In this document: one piece after another, positions 1 through 7,936 of the stretch
How positions within the stretch are numbered: position 1 is the first letter of the stretch
Layout of the letters: the number at the start of each line of letters is the position of its first letter
Assembly: GCF_041320705.1 (NCBI RefSeq)
Contig: NZ_JBGGTQ010000001.1
Span: 589,317 to 653,316, forward strand
From: Kineococcus mangrovi
GTDB taxonomy: Bacteria; Actinomycetota; Actinomycetes; Actinomycetales; Kineococcaceae
Reading direction: 5' to 3'
Length of the DNA stretch: 64,000 nucleotides
Program-made: the position numbers and the translations under genes
The notes under the pieces: model-generated
What the model saw: only the letters and a program-made list of their open reading frames with translations
Database searches by the model: none
Told to the model about the DNA's origin: nothing

Positions 1-1
1 G

Positions 2-1027
2 CAGCGGGACGTCGACGCGCTGCTGGCCCGGTTGCGCGACGCGCTCGGGCGCCCCGTGCGGCTCGACGACGTCGACGTGGTCGTCTCGGCCAGCACGGGG
101 GTCGCGCACAGCTCGGCGGACAGCACCGCCGAGGACCTCCTCGCCGCGGCCGACGCCGCCATGTACCGCGCGAAGCACCCCCAGCGGAACCAGCCGACGC
201 CGGGAGCGTCCCTGCGCGACCTCGAACGGCACCTGGCCCGAGCCCTGCCCGAGCACCGGCTGCGGCTGCACCACCAGCCGATCACCGACGCCACCGGCGC
301 CGTCCGCGCCGTCGAGGCCCTGCTGCGCTGGGAGCACCCCACGCGCGGCCTGCTGCCCGCCGGGGAGTTCATCGACCTCGCCGAGCACTCGGGGATGGTC
401 GTCGCCTTCGGGCGCTGGGTCGCGCACGAGGCCTGCGCGCAGCTGGCCCGGTGGCGGGCCCGGTGCGGGGCCGGCGCCCCGGACACCGTCTACGTCAACG
501 TCAGCGCCCGCGAACTGGCCGACCCCGACCTCGGCCGGTCCCTGGAGGCCGCCGCGCACCGGCACGGCCTGACGCCCGCCGACCTCGGCGTGGAGGTCCT
601 GGAGGAGAGCTTCACCGACCCGATGGTCCTGCCGGGGCTGCACGACCTGCAGCGGCGGGGGCACCCGCTGTCGATCGACGACTTCGGGACCGGCTACTCC
701 TCGCTGGCGCGGCTGGTGGACCTGCCCGTGCGGACGGTCAAGGTCGACAAGGCCATCGTCCGCGGGATCACCGCCGCGCCCGGCGGCGACTCCCGCAGCC
801 GCGCACTGCTGGACGCGGTGCTGACGGTCGCGGCGGGGCTCGACGTCGAGGTCGTCGCCGAAGGGGTCGAGAGCGCCGCCCAGGCCGAGGTCCTGCTGAC
901 CGCCGGGTGCCACCACCTGCAGGGGTTCCACTGCGGCCGACCGGTTCCCGCCGACGAGCTCGAGCACCGCCTGGGGGTGGCGGTCACGGCCGGGCGCACC
1001 GGCGCCCACCCCGTTCGTCCCGGCTGA
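2..1027 (+). CDS. GGDEF-EAL cyclic-di-GMP protein, C-terminal part (5' end outside window)
   Basis: Makes or breaks down cyclic di-GMP. The frame is open from the first bases of the window, so the gene begins upstream. The visible part starts in the tail of a GGDEF domain, ending in the typical ADAAMYRAKH segment (about residues 51-60 of the fragment). A complete EAL domain follows: EALLRW near 105-110, VNVSARELA, the DDFGTGYSSL metal-site segment, VKVDKAIV, and VVAEGVES with the closing QGF motif. All are intact, so phosphodiesterase activity is likely. Whether the GGDEF part is active cannot be seen, because its signature lies outside the window. It converges with ecfT over a shared hairpin. 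Confidence 0.9.
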   Translation, partial: QRDVDALLARLRDALGRPVRLDDVDVVVSASTGVAHSSADSTAEDLLAAADAAMYRAKHPQRNQPTPGASLRDLERHLARALPEHRLRLHHQPITDATGAVRAVEALLRWEHPTRGLLPAGEFIDLAEHSGMVVAFGRWVAHEACAQLARWRARCGAGAPDTVYVNVSARELADPDLGRSLEAAAHRHGLTPADLGVEVLEESFTDPMVLPGLHDLQRRGHPLSIDDFGTGYSSLARLVDLPVRTVKVDKAIVRGITAAPGGDSRSRALLDAVLTVAAGLDVEVVAEGVESAAQAEVLLTAGCHHLQGFHCGRPVPADELEHRLGVAVTAGRTGAHPVRPG

Positions 1028-1060
1028 GGTCCCGGGCCCGCCGCCGGCGCGGGGACCTCA
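1025..1060. terminator. Bidirectional hairpin between convergent genes
   Basis: Perfect 9-bp inverted repeat TGAGGTCCC (1025-1033) / GGGACCTCA (1052-1060). It contains the stop codons of both converging genes. No T-run follows, as is common in high-GC actinobacteria. Confidence 0.55.
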
Positions 1061-1702
1061 GTCCAGTCCCCGGGCGGCCAGCGCCTCCCCCACCTGCTCG
1101 GCGTGGGCCACGGCGCGCACGACGGTCGGCACCAGCAGGGCACGGGGGCTGGCGCCCAGCCCCCGGGCGGCGGCCGCCTCGCGCGACTCGGCCAGCAGCC
1201 GGCCGACCACGGGGACGCTCGTCAGCGTCAGCGAGAACGCCAGCCCGGCCCGTTCGGGGTCCACACCGAAGCGGCGCAGGGGCCGCAGCGCCCGGACGAC
1301 GGTGTCGAGGAGGTCCGGGACGGGGGTGGTCGCGGTGACGAGGGTGGCCGACCACAGGCAGGTGAGGAGACCGCCCACGACGACCGCCGCCTCCCAGGGC
1401 CCCTGCAGCCAGGTCTGCACGACGACGAGCGCGACGAGCACCCACGCGGCCCGGCGCACCTGACCGCGCAGCAGGCCGCGGCGCAGCCGGCAGCCGCGCG
1501 CCAGGACGACGCAGCCGGCCAGCAGGACCGCCAGCCAAACCGCGGCGGTCGGGGGTGCGCCCAGCGTGCGGACGAGACCGACGAGCGTGCCCACGGCGAC
1601 GAGGGCGAGCAGCTTCGCGCCCGGGCCGGCCCGGTGCAGCACGGACGTGCCCGGTTCGGCGGTGCCCAGCAGCGGGGGCGGCCCGGTGAGCCCGCGCCTC
1701 AC
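1058..1702 (-). CDS. ecfT: ECF transporter transmembrane protein EcfT/CbiQ family
   Basis: Membrane coupling subunit of an energy-coupling-factor (vitamin or metal) importer, 214 residues. Several hydrophobic segments are visible (around AKLLALVAVGTLVGL, AVWLAVLLAGCVVL and AAWVLVALVVVQTW). The C-terminal cytoplasmic part has two A-R-G motifs (AAAARGLG, ALAARGLD), which in this family contact the ATPases. The start is the GTG at 1702, which overlaps the ecfA stop as GTGA, the tight coupling expected for translationally linked subunits. No substrate-binding S component (BioY, CbiM or similar) lies nearby, so the substrate cannot be assigned. Confidence 0.85.
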   Translation of the reverse strand: MRRGLTGPPPLLGTAEPGTSVLHRAGPGAKLLALVAVGTLVGLVRTLGAPPTAAVWLAVLLAGCVVLARGCRLRRGLLRGQVRRAAWVLVALVVVQTWLQGPWEAAVVVGGLLTCLWSATLVTATTPVPDLLDTVVRALRPLRRFGVDPERAGLAFSLTLTSVPVVGRLLAESREAAAARGLGASPRALLVPTVVRAVAHAEQVGEALAARGLD

Positions 1703-2373
1703 GCCCACGCCCGGTACGCGGCGACGACCTCGGGCGCCGGTCCGTCGGCGTGCACGCGCCCGGCGGCGATCCACAGCGCCCGGTCGGCCCGGACCGCGAG
1801 GTCCAGGTCGTGGGTGGCGACGACGACCTGCCCCACGTGGCCGGGCGGGTCCCGCAGGACGTCGCCGACGCGGCGCGCCGTCCGCAGGTCGAGCAGGGTG
1901 GTGGGTTCGTCGGCCAGCACGACGCGCGGGCGGGTCGCCAGGACGGTCGTCAGCGCCAGCAGCTGACGCTGCCCGGAGGAGACGTCGCGCACGGACCGGT
2001 CGGCGAGCTCACCGAGCCCGGCCTCGGCGAGCAGCCCCCGCGCGTGCGCGTCGCGGTCGCGGACGTCCGTGCGGCGCAGCGACAGCGCGACGTCCTCGAC
2101 GGCCGTCGGCATCACGAGCTGGGCGTCGGGGTCGGTGAAGACGAAACCCACCCGCCGGCGCAGCGCCCGCAGGTCGCGGTCGGGGTCCAGGCCGTCGACG
2201 AGCACCCGGCCGGCGGAGGGCAGGACGAGCCCGTCGAGCAACCGCAGGAGCGTGGACTTGCCGGACCCGTTGGGGCCCACGAGGACCGTGAACGGTTCGG
2301 TGACCTCCAGGTCCAGCGGGTGCAGGACCGTGCGGTCCGGCGCGTCGACCCGGACGCCCTCGAGGCGGATCAC
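1699..2373 (-). CDS. ecfA: ECF transporter ATP-binding protein
   Basis: ABC ATPase of the same ECF importer, 224 residues. Walker A is VGPNGSGKST, the signature is the ECF-like VSSGQRQLL, Walker B is VVLADEP, and the H-loop region is VVATHDLDLAV. The GTG at 2373 gives a protein that begins VIRLEGV, the usual beta-strand start of an ABC domain; the frame upstream is only antisense read-through of the oxidoreductase gene. It is followed directly by ecfT. Only one ATPase gene is present, as in BioMNY- or CbiMNQO-type systems that use a homodimer. It is divergent from the LLM gene, with 40 bp between starts. Confidence 0.87.
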   Translation of the reverse strand: MIRLEGVRVDAPDRTVLHPLDLEVTEPFTVLVGPNGSGKSTLLRLLDGLVLPSAGRVLVDGLDPDRDLRALRRRVGFVFTDPDAQLVMPTAVEDVALSLRRTDVRDRDAHARGLLAEAGLGELADRSVRDVSSGQRQLLALTTVLATRPRVVLADEPTTLLDLRTARRVGDVLRDPPGHVGQVVVATHDLDLAVRADRALWIAAGRVHADGPAPEVVAAYRAWA

Positions 2374-2400
2374 CTCACCCCGCCGGTCACCCCCGGAATG

Positions 2401-2406
2401 TAGCGT
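2401..2406 (+). promoter_or_regulatory. -10 element TAGCGT, leaderless start
   Basis: TAGCGT ends 7 nt before the GTG at 2414, with no ribosome-binding site between. This spacing puts transcription start at the start codon. Confidence 0.5.
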
Positions 2407-2413
2407 GCGCGGG

Positions 2414-3361
2414 GTGCGCACCGGAGTCGTCCTGCCCCGCGACCTGCCCGCCGCCGACGTCCTCCCCTTCGCCCGGCGCGCCGACGCGCTCGGCGCCGGG
2501 AGCCTGTGGGTCATCGAGGACCTCGGGTTCCGCGGGGGTTTCGCGCAGGCCGCGGCCGTGCTGGCCGTCACCGGGCACGTCCACGTCGGGCTGGGCATCG
2601 CCCCCGCGGCGGCGCGCAACCCCGTCTTCACCGCCATGGAGGCCGCGACGCTGGCCGAGCAGTTCCCCGGCCGGTTCACCCTCGGGCTCGGCCACGGGGT
2701 GCCGGCGTGGATGCGGCAGGCCGGCGCCTGGGCCCGCAGCCCGCTGACCTCCTTCGCCGAGCACGTCGACGCCGTCCGCCGCCTCCTGCACGGGGAGACC
2801 GTGACACTGCACGGCGACCACGTCCACCTCGACGGCGTCCGCCTCGACACCCCGCCCGCGACTCCCCCGCCCGTGGTGGCCGGTGTGCGCGGGCCGAAGT
2901 CGCTGGCGCTGGCCGGCCGCCTCGCCGACGGCACGCTGCTGGCCGAACCCGTGACCGCCGAGTACGCGCGGACGGCCCGCGAGCAGACCGGCGCCGGCCC
3001 CGCGCACCGCCTGATCGGCTACGAACTCGCGGCGGTGGACGCCGACGCGGACCGCGCCCGGGACGCGGTGCGCCCCGGGCTCGCCTGGGTCGGCACCCCC
3101 GACGCCGCCGCGCACACGGCCGCCTCGCCCTACGCCGCCGAGCTGCGGGCGCTGCGCGACCGGACGCCGGAGGCCGGGGAGTTCGTCCGGCTGCTGCCCG
3201 GGGAGTGGGTGGACGACCTGGCGCTCGCCGGCCCGGCCGACCACGTCCGCACCCGGATCGCCGCGCTGGGCGGGGCGGGGCTGGACGAGGTCGCGCTCCT
3301 GCCGACCGGGGACGACCGGCTGGCCGCCCTCGGCACCCTGGCCGACGTGTTCACCACCTGA
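2414..3361 (+). CDS. LLM-class (luciferase-like) oxidoreductase
   Basis: Predicted F420- or FMN-dependent oxidoreductase of the bacterial luciferase fold, 315 residues. Family features are the opening RTGVVLPRDLPAADVLPFARRADALG with the WVIEDL strand, the VGLGIAPAAARNP loop, and the FTLGLGHGVPAWM segment typical of F420-dependent members. The start at 2414 is chosen because it begins the first beta strand and has a -10 element at leaderless spacing; an in-frame GTG at 2405 is possible but lies inside that element. The stop falls in a 12-bp tandem repeat. Substrate unknown. The neighbouring ecf genes are divergent and probably unrelated. Confidence 0.85.
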   Translation: MRTGVVLPRDLPAADVLPFARRADALGAGSLWVIEDLGFRGGFAQAAAVLAVTGHVHVGLGIAPAAARNPVFTAMEAATLAEQFPGRFTLGLGHGVPAWMRQAGAWARSPLTSFAEHVDAVRRLLHGETVTLHGDHVHLDGVRLDTPPATPPPVVAGVRGPKSLALAGRLADGTLLAEPVTAEYARTAREQTGAGPAHRLIGYELAAVDADADRARDAVRPGLAWVGTPDAAAHTAASPYAAELRALRDRTPEAGEFVRLLPGEWVDDLALAGPADHVRTRIAALGGAGLDEVALLPTGDDRLAALGTLADVFTT

Positions 3362-3386
3362 GTCACCACCTGAGTCACCACCTGGG
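3351..3386. repeat. 12-bp tandem repeat, three copies
   Basis: TCACCACCTGAG occurs at 3351, 3363 and 3375 (the last copy ends GGG), followed by a partial TCACCG. The first copy contains the stop of the LLM gene; the opposite-strand fucosidase remnant stops just past the last copy. Confidence 0.9.
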
Positions 3387-4127
3387 TCACCGCCGGAGGA
3401 ACACCTCGACCACGGGCACGAGGACGTCCGGTCGCACCACCGGCAGCTCGAAGGTGGTGGTGCCCGCGGGCAACCTGCCCATCCCCGTGCCGTAGGCCCG
3501 CACCGAGGGGTCCGCCTCGGTGAACCGCACCTCCGACGCGTCGTCGAGGAGCTGGGCGTGCTCGACCCGGCCGGCCAGCCCGGTGACGTGCAGGTGCCGC
3601 AGCGGCCAGGCGAACAGGTGGACGTAGAGCCGGTCACCGCGCTGGGTGAGGCGGGCGTCCGCCGACGTGGCGATCCCCGCCTGCGCGGGCCCGGTTCCGT
3701 GCACGGACCGGGCGTGCAGCTCCATCCAGCCCGCGATCGCGTCGAGCGTGCGGGCCGCCGACGGGGAGAACCGGCCACGGGCGTTCGGGCCCACGTTCAG
3801 CAGCAGGTTGCCGCCCTTGGACACCCCGTCGACGAGCATCCGCACGAGCAGGTCCGCCGGCTTCTCCCGCAGCTCGTCCCGGTCGTTGACGACGATCGCG
3901 GGTTGCAGCTCGCGCACCGTCGCGAGCAGTTCCTCGCTGCCCCAGTCCTGCGCGCCCTTGCCGTTCCACGCGCCGGGCTCGTGGTCGTCGTCGGCGTAGG
4001 AGAAGTCGAAGAACAGGTGGGAGATGCGCCCGTACCGGGTCAGCAGTTCCCGCACCTGCCCGTGCAGGTGGTCGCGGTACCGGGCCATGTCGCGGCCGGC
4101 GTTGAGCGTCGCGACGTCCGGGGCGCC
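3387..4127 (-). pseudogene. Alpha-L-fucosidase (GH29), C-terminal remnant
   Basis: About 235 residues at the C-terminal end match a GH29 alpha-L-fucosidase: ARYRDHLHGQVRELLTRYGRI, then LFFDFSYAD (the family nucleophile Asp lies in this strand), the NLLLNVGPNARGRFS loop, and a C-terminal beta domain. GH29 enzymes normally have roughly another 190-200 residues before this point, including the N-terminal half of the barrel; these are absent. Fucosidase similarity fades near 4085-4120, exactly where the opposite-strand ROK gene begins. The frame stays open further upstream only as antisense of the ROK gene. No intergenic region or promoter remains. Most likely a deletion remnant, not a working enzyme. 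Confidence 0.75.
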
Positions 4128-5105
4128 GTGCTGCCGGGCCTGTTGTTCCACGACGGTCCGGCCTCGCGCGCGGACCTGGCTCGCACGACCGGGCTGACAC
4201 GCGTGACCGTCTCCGAGATCGTCGGGGACCTCCTCTCCGAGGGCCTGGTCGCCGAGCTGGGCCCTCGCTCCGAGGGCCGGGTGGGCAAACCGGCGATGAT
4301 GGTGGGGCTGCGCGCGAGCGAGCACTTCGTCCTCGCGGTCGAGCTGCAGTCCCAGCCGACGGCGCGGGCGGCGGTGCTCGACCTCGGCGGGACCGTGGTG
4401 CACGAGGAGACGACCGACCTCGGGGGCCGTGGGAGCGGGGGTGGCCTCCCCGGGATGGTGGACGCCCACGGCGTCGTGCCCGAGTCCGCGAACCTGGGCT
4501 GGCGCGAGGTCCACCTCGCCGACCACCTCGGCGCGCGGCTCGGCACGGGCGTCCACGTCGCCAACGACGCCGACGCCGCCGCCCTGGCGGAGTTCACCTA
4601 CGCCGACGCCTCCACCTCGGGTTTCCTGCTCGTCGCGATCGGCCGGGGCGTCGGGGCCGGCCTCGTGCTGGAGGGGAACCTCGTGCGAGGGCACGGCCTG
4701 GCCGCCGGTGAGATCGGCCACCTGACGGTGAACCCGCGTGGGCCGCAGTGCAGCTGCGGTCGTCGCGGTTGCCTGGAGACCTGCCTGGGGACGGCGCACC
4801 TGCTCGAGGCGGTCGCCGGTCGGACGGCCTCGGGCCGGCGGACCGCGCTGCGGGAGGCGGGACGCCGGCTCGGGGCGGTGCTCGCCCCCGTCGTCGCCGC
4901 CCTGAACCTCGAGGAGGTCCTGCTCACCGGGCCGGCAGAACTCCTCGACGGCCCGCTGCTCGACGCCGCGCGGGAGTTCGTGGCGGGCGCCTGCCTGCCG
5001 GCCACGAGCGGCGCGGTCGACCTGCGGATGGCCCGCCTCGGCGGGGACGGTGTCCTCACGGGTGCCGCCGCGCTCGTCCTGTCCGGTGAGTTCGGTTTCG
5101 GCTGA
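4128..5105 (+). pseudogene. ROK-family sugar-responsive regulator, probably decayed
   Basis: ROK (NagC/XylR-like) regulator of carbohydrate genes. The N-terminal winged helix is clear (GPASRADLARTTGLTRVTVS) and the zinc motif CSCGRRGCLE is intact, as is VANDADAAALAE. Two losses stand out. The protein begins directly at LLFHDGPAS, lacking the dozen or so residues usually found before it. Between VHEETTDLGG and GLPGMVDA about 40-45 residues normally present in ROK proteins are missing, in frame. GTG 4128 is the first plausible start. It adjoins the truncated fucosidase head to head, suggesting that both were damaged together. It could still bind DNA; ligand binding is doubtful. Confidence 0.65.
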
Positions 5106-5112
5106 GGGTTCC

Positions 5113-5137
5113 TCTGCGACGCAGAACTCCCTAGACT
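5113..5137 (+). promoter_or_regulatory. Promoter with palindromic operator before GH20 gene
   Basis: A 13-bp palindrome TCTGCG-A-CGCAGA (5113-5125) lies just upstream of a TAGACT -10 element (5132-5137). It is placed where a repressor would block RNA polymerase. The adjacent ROK gene is one candidate regulator. Confidence 0.4.
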
Positions 5138-5169
5138 CGCGCAAACCCCTCGAACCAGGAGAACTCCTC

Positions 5170-6963
5170 GTGCCCGTCACCCCGTTCCCCCGCCCGCGGT
5201 CGATGACGAGCACGACGGGGGCCGGACCCGCGGCGGACGCCCCCCTGCGCGTCGTGCTGGACCCCTCGACCCCCGCGCAGGGCTACCGTCTGCAGACCTC
5301 GACCGAGGGCACGACGGTGACCCACGCCGACGCCGCGGGGCTGCGCTACGCCCTGGCCACGCTGGACCAGCTGCGCGCCGACCCGGGGTTCTCGACGACC
5401 TCCTACGACATCGGCGACCACCCCGACTTCCCCGTGCGCGGTTTCATGCTCGACGTCAGCCGTGACCGGGTCCCCACCCGGCGCACGCTGGCCCGCTGGG
5501 TCGACGTGCTGGACCTGGCCCGCGTCAACGCCTTCGAGCTGTACACCGAGCACACGTACGCGTTCCGCGGCGAGCAGGAGGTGTGGCAGGACGCCTCGCC
5601 GCTGACGGCCGGGGACCTGCGCTGGCTCGACGCGCTGTGCGCCTCCCGCGGGATCGAGCTGGTGTGCAACCAGAACACGCTCGGCCACATGGAACGATTC
5701 CTGAAGCACCCGCGGCACGCCCGGCGCGCGGAGAACGAGGACGGTTCCACGATGCGCGGTGTGCACCGCCCGCCGAGCACCCTGGAACCCACCGCCGAGA
5801 ACGCGGAGTTCGTGACGGGTCTGCTGGAGGACGTGACCCCGAACTTCCGCACGCGCCGCCTCAACGTCGGCGCCGACGAACCCTTCGAGCTGGGCACGGG
5901 CAAGAGCGCCCGGCGCGCGGAGGAGGCCGGCCTGGGGACGGTCTACTGGGAGTACGTGACGAGCGTCCTGCGGCCCTGGCTGGACCGCGGGTACACCGTC
6001 GAGTTCTGGGCCGACGTCTTCGGGGACCACCCCGAGCTCATGGACAAGGTCCCCGCCGGGGCGGTCCCGGTCGTGTGGCAGTACGACTCCCCCCAGCTCC
6101 TGGCCGAGGTCCTGGACGCCGCCTCGCCGGGTCAGGTCCAGGAGTGGGAGTCCCTCGGCGTCGACGTCACCGCCCTGCGCGACGGTTTCCGCGACCGCGC
6201 CAAGCTGCTGCTCGAAGCGGGCGTGCCGTTCTGGGTCGCCCCGGGGGCGAGCAACTGGAACTCGCTGCTGGGACGGTGGGACAACGCCGTCGGGAACATG
6301 GTCGACGCCGCCGAGGTGGGTCTGGCCAACGGCGCGCAGGGGTACCTCAACACCTCCTGGGGCGACCACGGGCACTGGGACCCGCCGTCGGTCGCCTTCG
6401 GCCCGGTCCTGTTCGGCGGGGCGGTGTCCTGGTCGCTGGAGGCCAACCGCGACGTCGACGTGGCCGCCGTCCTGTCCGACGCGCTGCTGCTCGACCCGCA
6501 CCGCGTCGTCGGGGACGTCCTGGTGCGCGCCGGTGGGGTCTGCGCCCGGCTCGGCGCTCCGCTGCTCAACGCCTCCCCCCTGTGCCTGGTCCTGCGCGAG
6601 CCGGATCGCTTGAAGTCGTGGGCCGTCCCGGCCCCGGGGGCCCTGGACGCGGCGCAGGCCGAGCTGCTGTCGTGCCTGCACGACCTGCGGGCGGGCGACC
6701 CGGCGTGCTCCGACGGCGACGTCGTCGTGCGCGAGCTGACGCAGGCCCTGCACCTGGCGGAGTTCGCGGTCCGGGTGTTCCGGGCGCGGGGGCAGGACGG
6801 GTCCTTCGACGCGGGGCTCGCCCCCCGGCTGCTCACCGAGCTCGACGACCTGCTCGAGGAGCACCGCGCCTGCTGGGCCCTGCGGTCCCGTCCCGGCGGC
6901 CTGGCCGACAGCCTGGCCGCCTTCGACCCCGTGCGGCACGCGCTGCTGCGGGCCGCGACCTGA
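5170..6963 (+). CDS. Glycoside hydrolase family 20-type beta-N-acetylhexosaminidase-like protein
   Basis: Predicted exo-acting enzyme that removes N-acetylhexosamine from glycans, 597 residues. A short N-terminal GH20b-like domain (GYRLQTSTEGTTVTHADAAGLRYALATLDQL) precedes the barrel, which opens with PVRGFMLDVSRDRVPT. The catalytic Asp-Glu pair is likely D236-E237 in LNVGADEPFELG. No signal peptide is seen, so it acts in the cytoplasm on imported sugars or is exported another way. The GTG at 5170 is chosen for the AGGAG at 5157-5161, 8 nt upstream. Located beside remnants of a fucosidase and a ROK regulator, it may be the survivor of a glycan-use cluster. Confidence 0.8.
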   Translation: MPVTPFPRPRSMTSTTGAGPAADAPLRVVLDPSTPAQGYRLQTSTEGTTVTHADAAGLRYALATLDQLRADPGFSTTSYDIGDHPDFPVRGFMLDVSRDRVPTRRTLARWVDVLDLARVNAFELYTEHTYAFRGEQEVWQDASPLTAGDLRWLDALCASRGIELVCNQNTLGHMERFLKHPRHARRAENEDGSTMRGVHRPPSTLEPTAENAEFVTGLLEDVTPNFRTRRLNVGADEPFELGTGKSARRAEEAGLGTVYWEYVTSVLRPWLDRGYTVEFWADVFGDHPELMDKVPAGAVPVVWQYDSPQLLAEVLDAASPGQVQEWESLGVDVTALRDGFRDRAKLLLEAGVPFWVAPGASNWNSLLGRWDNAVGNMVDAAEVGLANGAQGYLNTSWGDHGHWDPPSVAFGPVLFGGAVSWSLEANRDVDVAAVLSDALLLDPHRVVGDVLVRAGGVCARLGAPLLNASPLCLVLREPDRLKSWAVPAPGALDAAQAELLSCLHDLRAGDPACSDGDVVVRELTQALHLAEFAVRVFRARGQDGSFDAGLAPRLLTELDDLLEEHRACWALRSRPGGLADSLAAFDPVRHALLRAAT

Positions 6964-7000
6964 CGGCGCCGCCGTGCGCATCGGGGCCCGAACGACGAAC

Positions 7001-7048
7001 GGCCTGCCGGTCCTGCACGCCGTGGGGCGTGCGCTGGACCGGCAGGCC
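7001..7048. terminator. Long nested hairpin between convergent genes
   Basis: Perfect 13-bp stem (7001-7013 with 7036-7048, GGCCTGCCGGTCC and its complement) encloses a second perfect 7-bp stem (7015-7021 with 7026-7032) and a 4-nt loop. It sits between the converging GH20 and fasciclin genes and would act in both directions. Confidence 0.75.
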
Positions 7049-7116
7049 GCCGGGTCTGCCCGCGGACCGTCCCGTCGCGGCGATCGGTGCCGCGACGGTG
7101 ACGGTCGCACCGTCGG

Positions 7117-7824
7117 TCAGGACGGCGGCATCAGCACCGAGTCGATGAGGTAGACCGTGGCGTTGGAGGTCTGCACGTTGCCGCAGATCACGTTGGCCCC
7201 GTTGACGGTGAGGTTGTCGGCGGCGCCGTCGACCATCACGTCCTGGCCCTGGACCGTGGACACGGAGCCCGCGTCGAGCAGCTCCTGCGGGGTCATCTTC
7301 CCCTCGACCACGTGGTAGGTCAGGACGTCGGTCAGCGTCTGCGCGCCCTCGGGGGTCTGCAGCGTGCTGACGGTGTCGGCCGGCAGCGCCTGGAAGGCGG
7401 AGTCGACGGGCGCGAAGACCGTGAACTCGCCGCTGTTGAGCGTGTCGACGAGGTTCACCTGCGGGTTCAGCTGCCCGGAGACGGCGGCGGTCAGCTGGGT
7501 GAGCAGCGGGTTGTTCGAGGCGGCCGTCGTGACGTTCGCCGTCGACATGCCCTCGACGGACCCGGCGCCGCTCGGCACCTGGGCGGCGTAGTCGGCGCAC
7601 CCGGGACCGACGGGCATCATGTCCGCCTCACCGGAGGAGGTCATGCTGTCGGACGGGCTGGCCATCGAGCTGGACGAGCTCGAGGAGGTCGTCATCTCCG
7701 GGGTGGAACCCGTCGTGGTGTCGTCGGAACCACCGCAACCGGCCACGGCCAGGGTGAGGGCACCGGCGAGGGCCACGAGGGAGAACGCGCGCTTGCCGTT
7801 GGAGGTCGTGTTCAGAGTGGACAT
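7117..7824 (-). CDS. Fasciclin (FAS1) domain lipoprotein
   Basis: Exported cell-surface protein of 235 residues, resembling mycobacterial MPT83/MPT70. A lipoprotein signal peptide ends at the lipobox AVAGC (Cys30). A Ser/Thr-rich low-complexity stretch (about 36-65) precedes one FAS1 domain (about 95-233), with the family strands [11 protein letters not shown] and LTYHVVEG and a terminal [14 protein letters not shown] 7824 has GAGGAGA just upstream. It lies 112 bp behind a membrane molybdopterin oxidoreductase and may be transcribed with it. FAS1 proteins are SigK targets in mycobacteria, and a sigK-rskA pair is 15 kb away. A TCGAAG at 7854-7859 could be a weak own -10, but no convincing -35 is seen. 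Confidence 0.9.
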   Translation of the reverse strand: MSTLNTTSNGKRAFSLVALAGALTLAVAGCGGSDDTTTGSTPEMTTSSSSSSSMASPSDSMTSSGEADMMPVGPGCADYAAQVPSGAGSVEGMSTANVTTAASNNPLLTQLTAAVSGQLNPQVNLVDTLNSGEFTVFAPVDSAFQALPADTVSTLQTPEGAQTLTDVLTYHVVEGKMTPQELLDAGSVSTVQGQDVMVDGAADNLTVNGANVICGNVQTSNATVYLIDSVLMPPS

Positions 7825-7936
7825 GGTGTTTCTCCTCAGTTTCTCTTGCGGTACTTCGATGGTCGGTGGTTCCCGGGCGTCCCGCACCCCGAGAACCGGG
7901 TTCCGTCCCGGCCGTTGCCGAAACGTCACCTGAGTC

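Noticed and set aside
3351..3386. CRISPR-like repeats
   Set aside because: Units are 12 bp and directly adjacent, without spacers.
3387..5213. One 608-residue protein joining the fucosidase end to a long N-terminal part
   Set aside because: The N-terminal part is the exact antisense of the ROK gene and has no protein-like sequence.
7854..7881. Fourth SigK-type promoter directly before the fasciclin gene
   Set aside because: Only TCGAAG resembles the -10; the hexamer at the right distance matches the -35 at about half of its positions.
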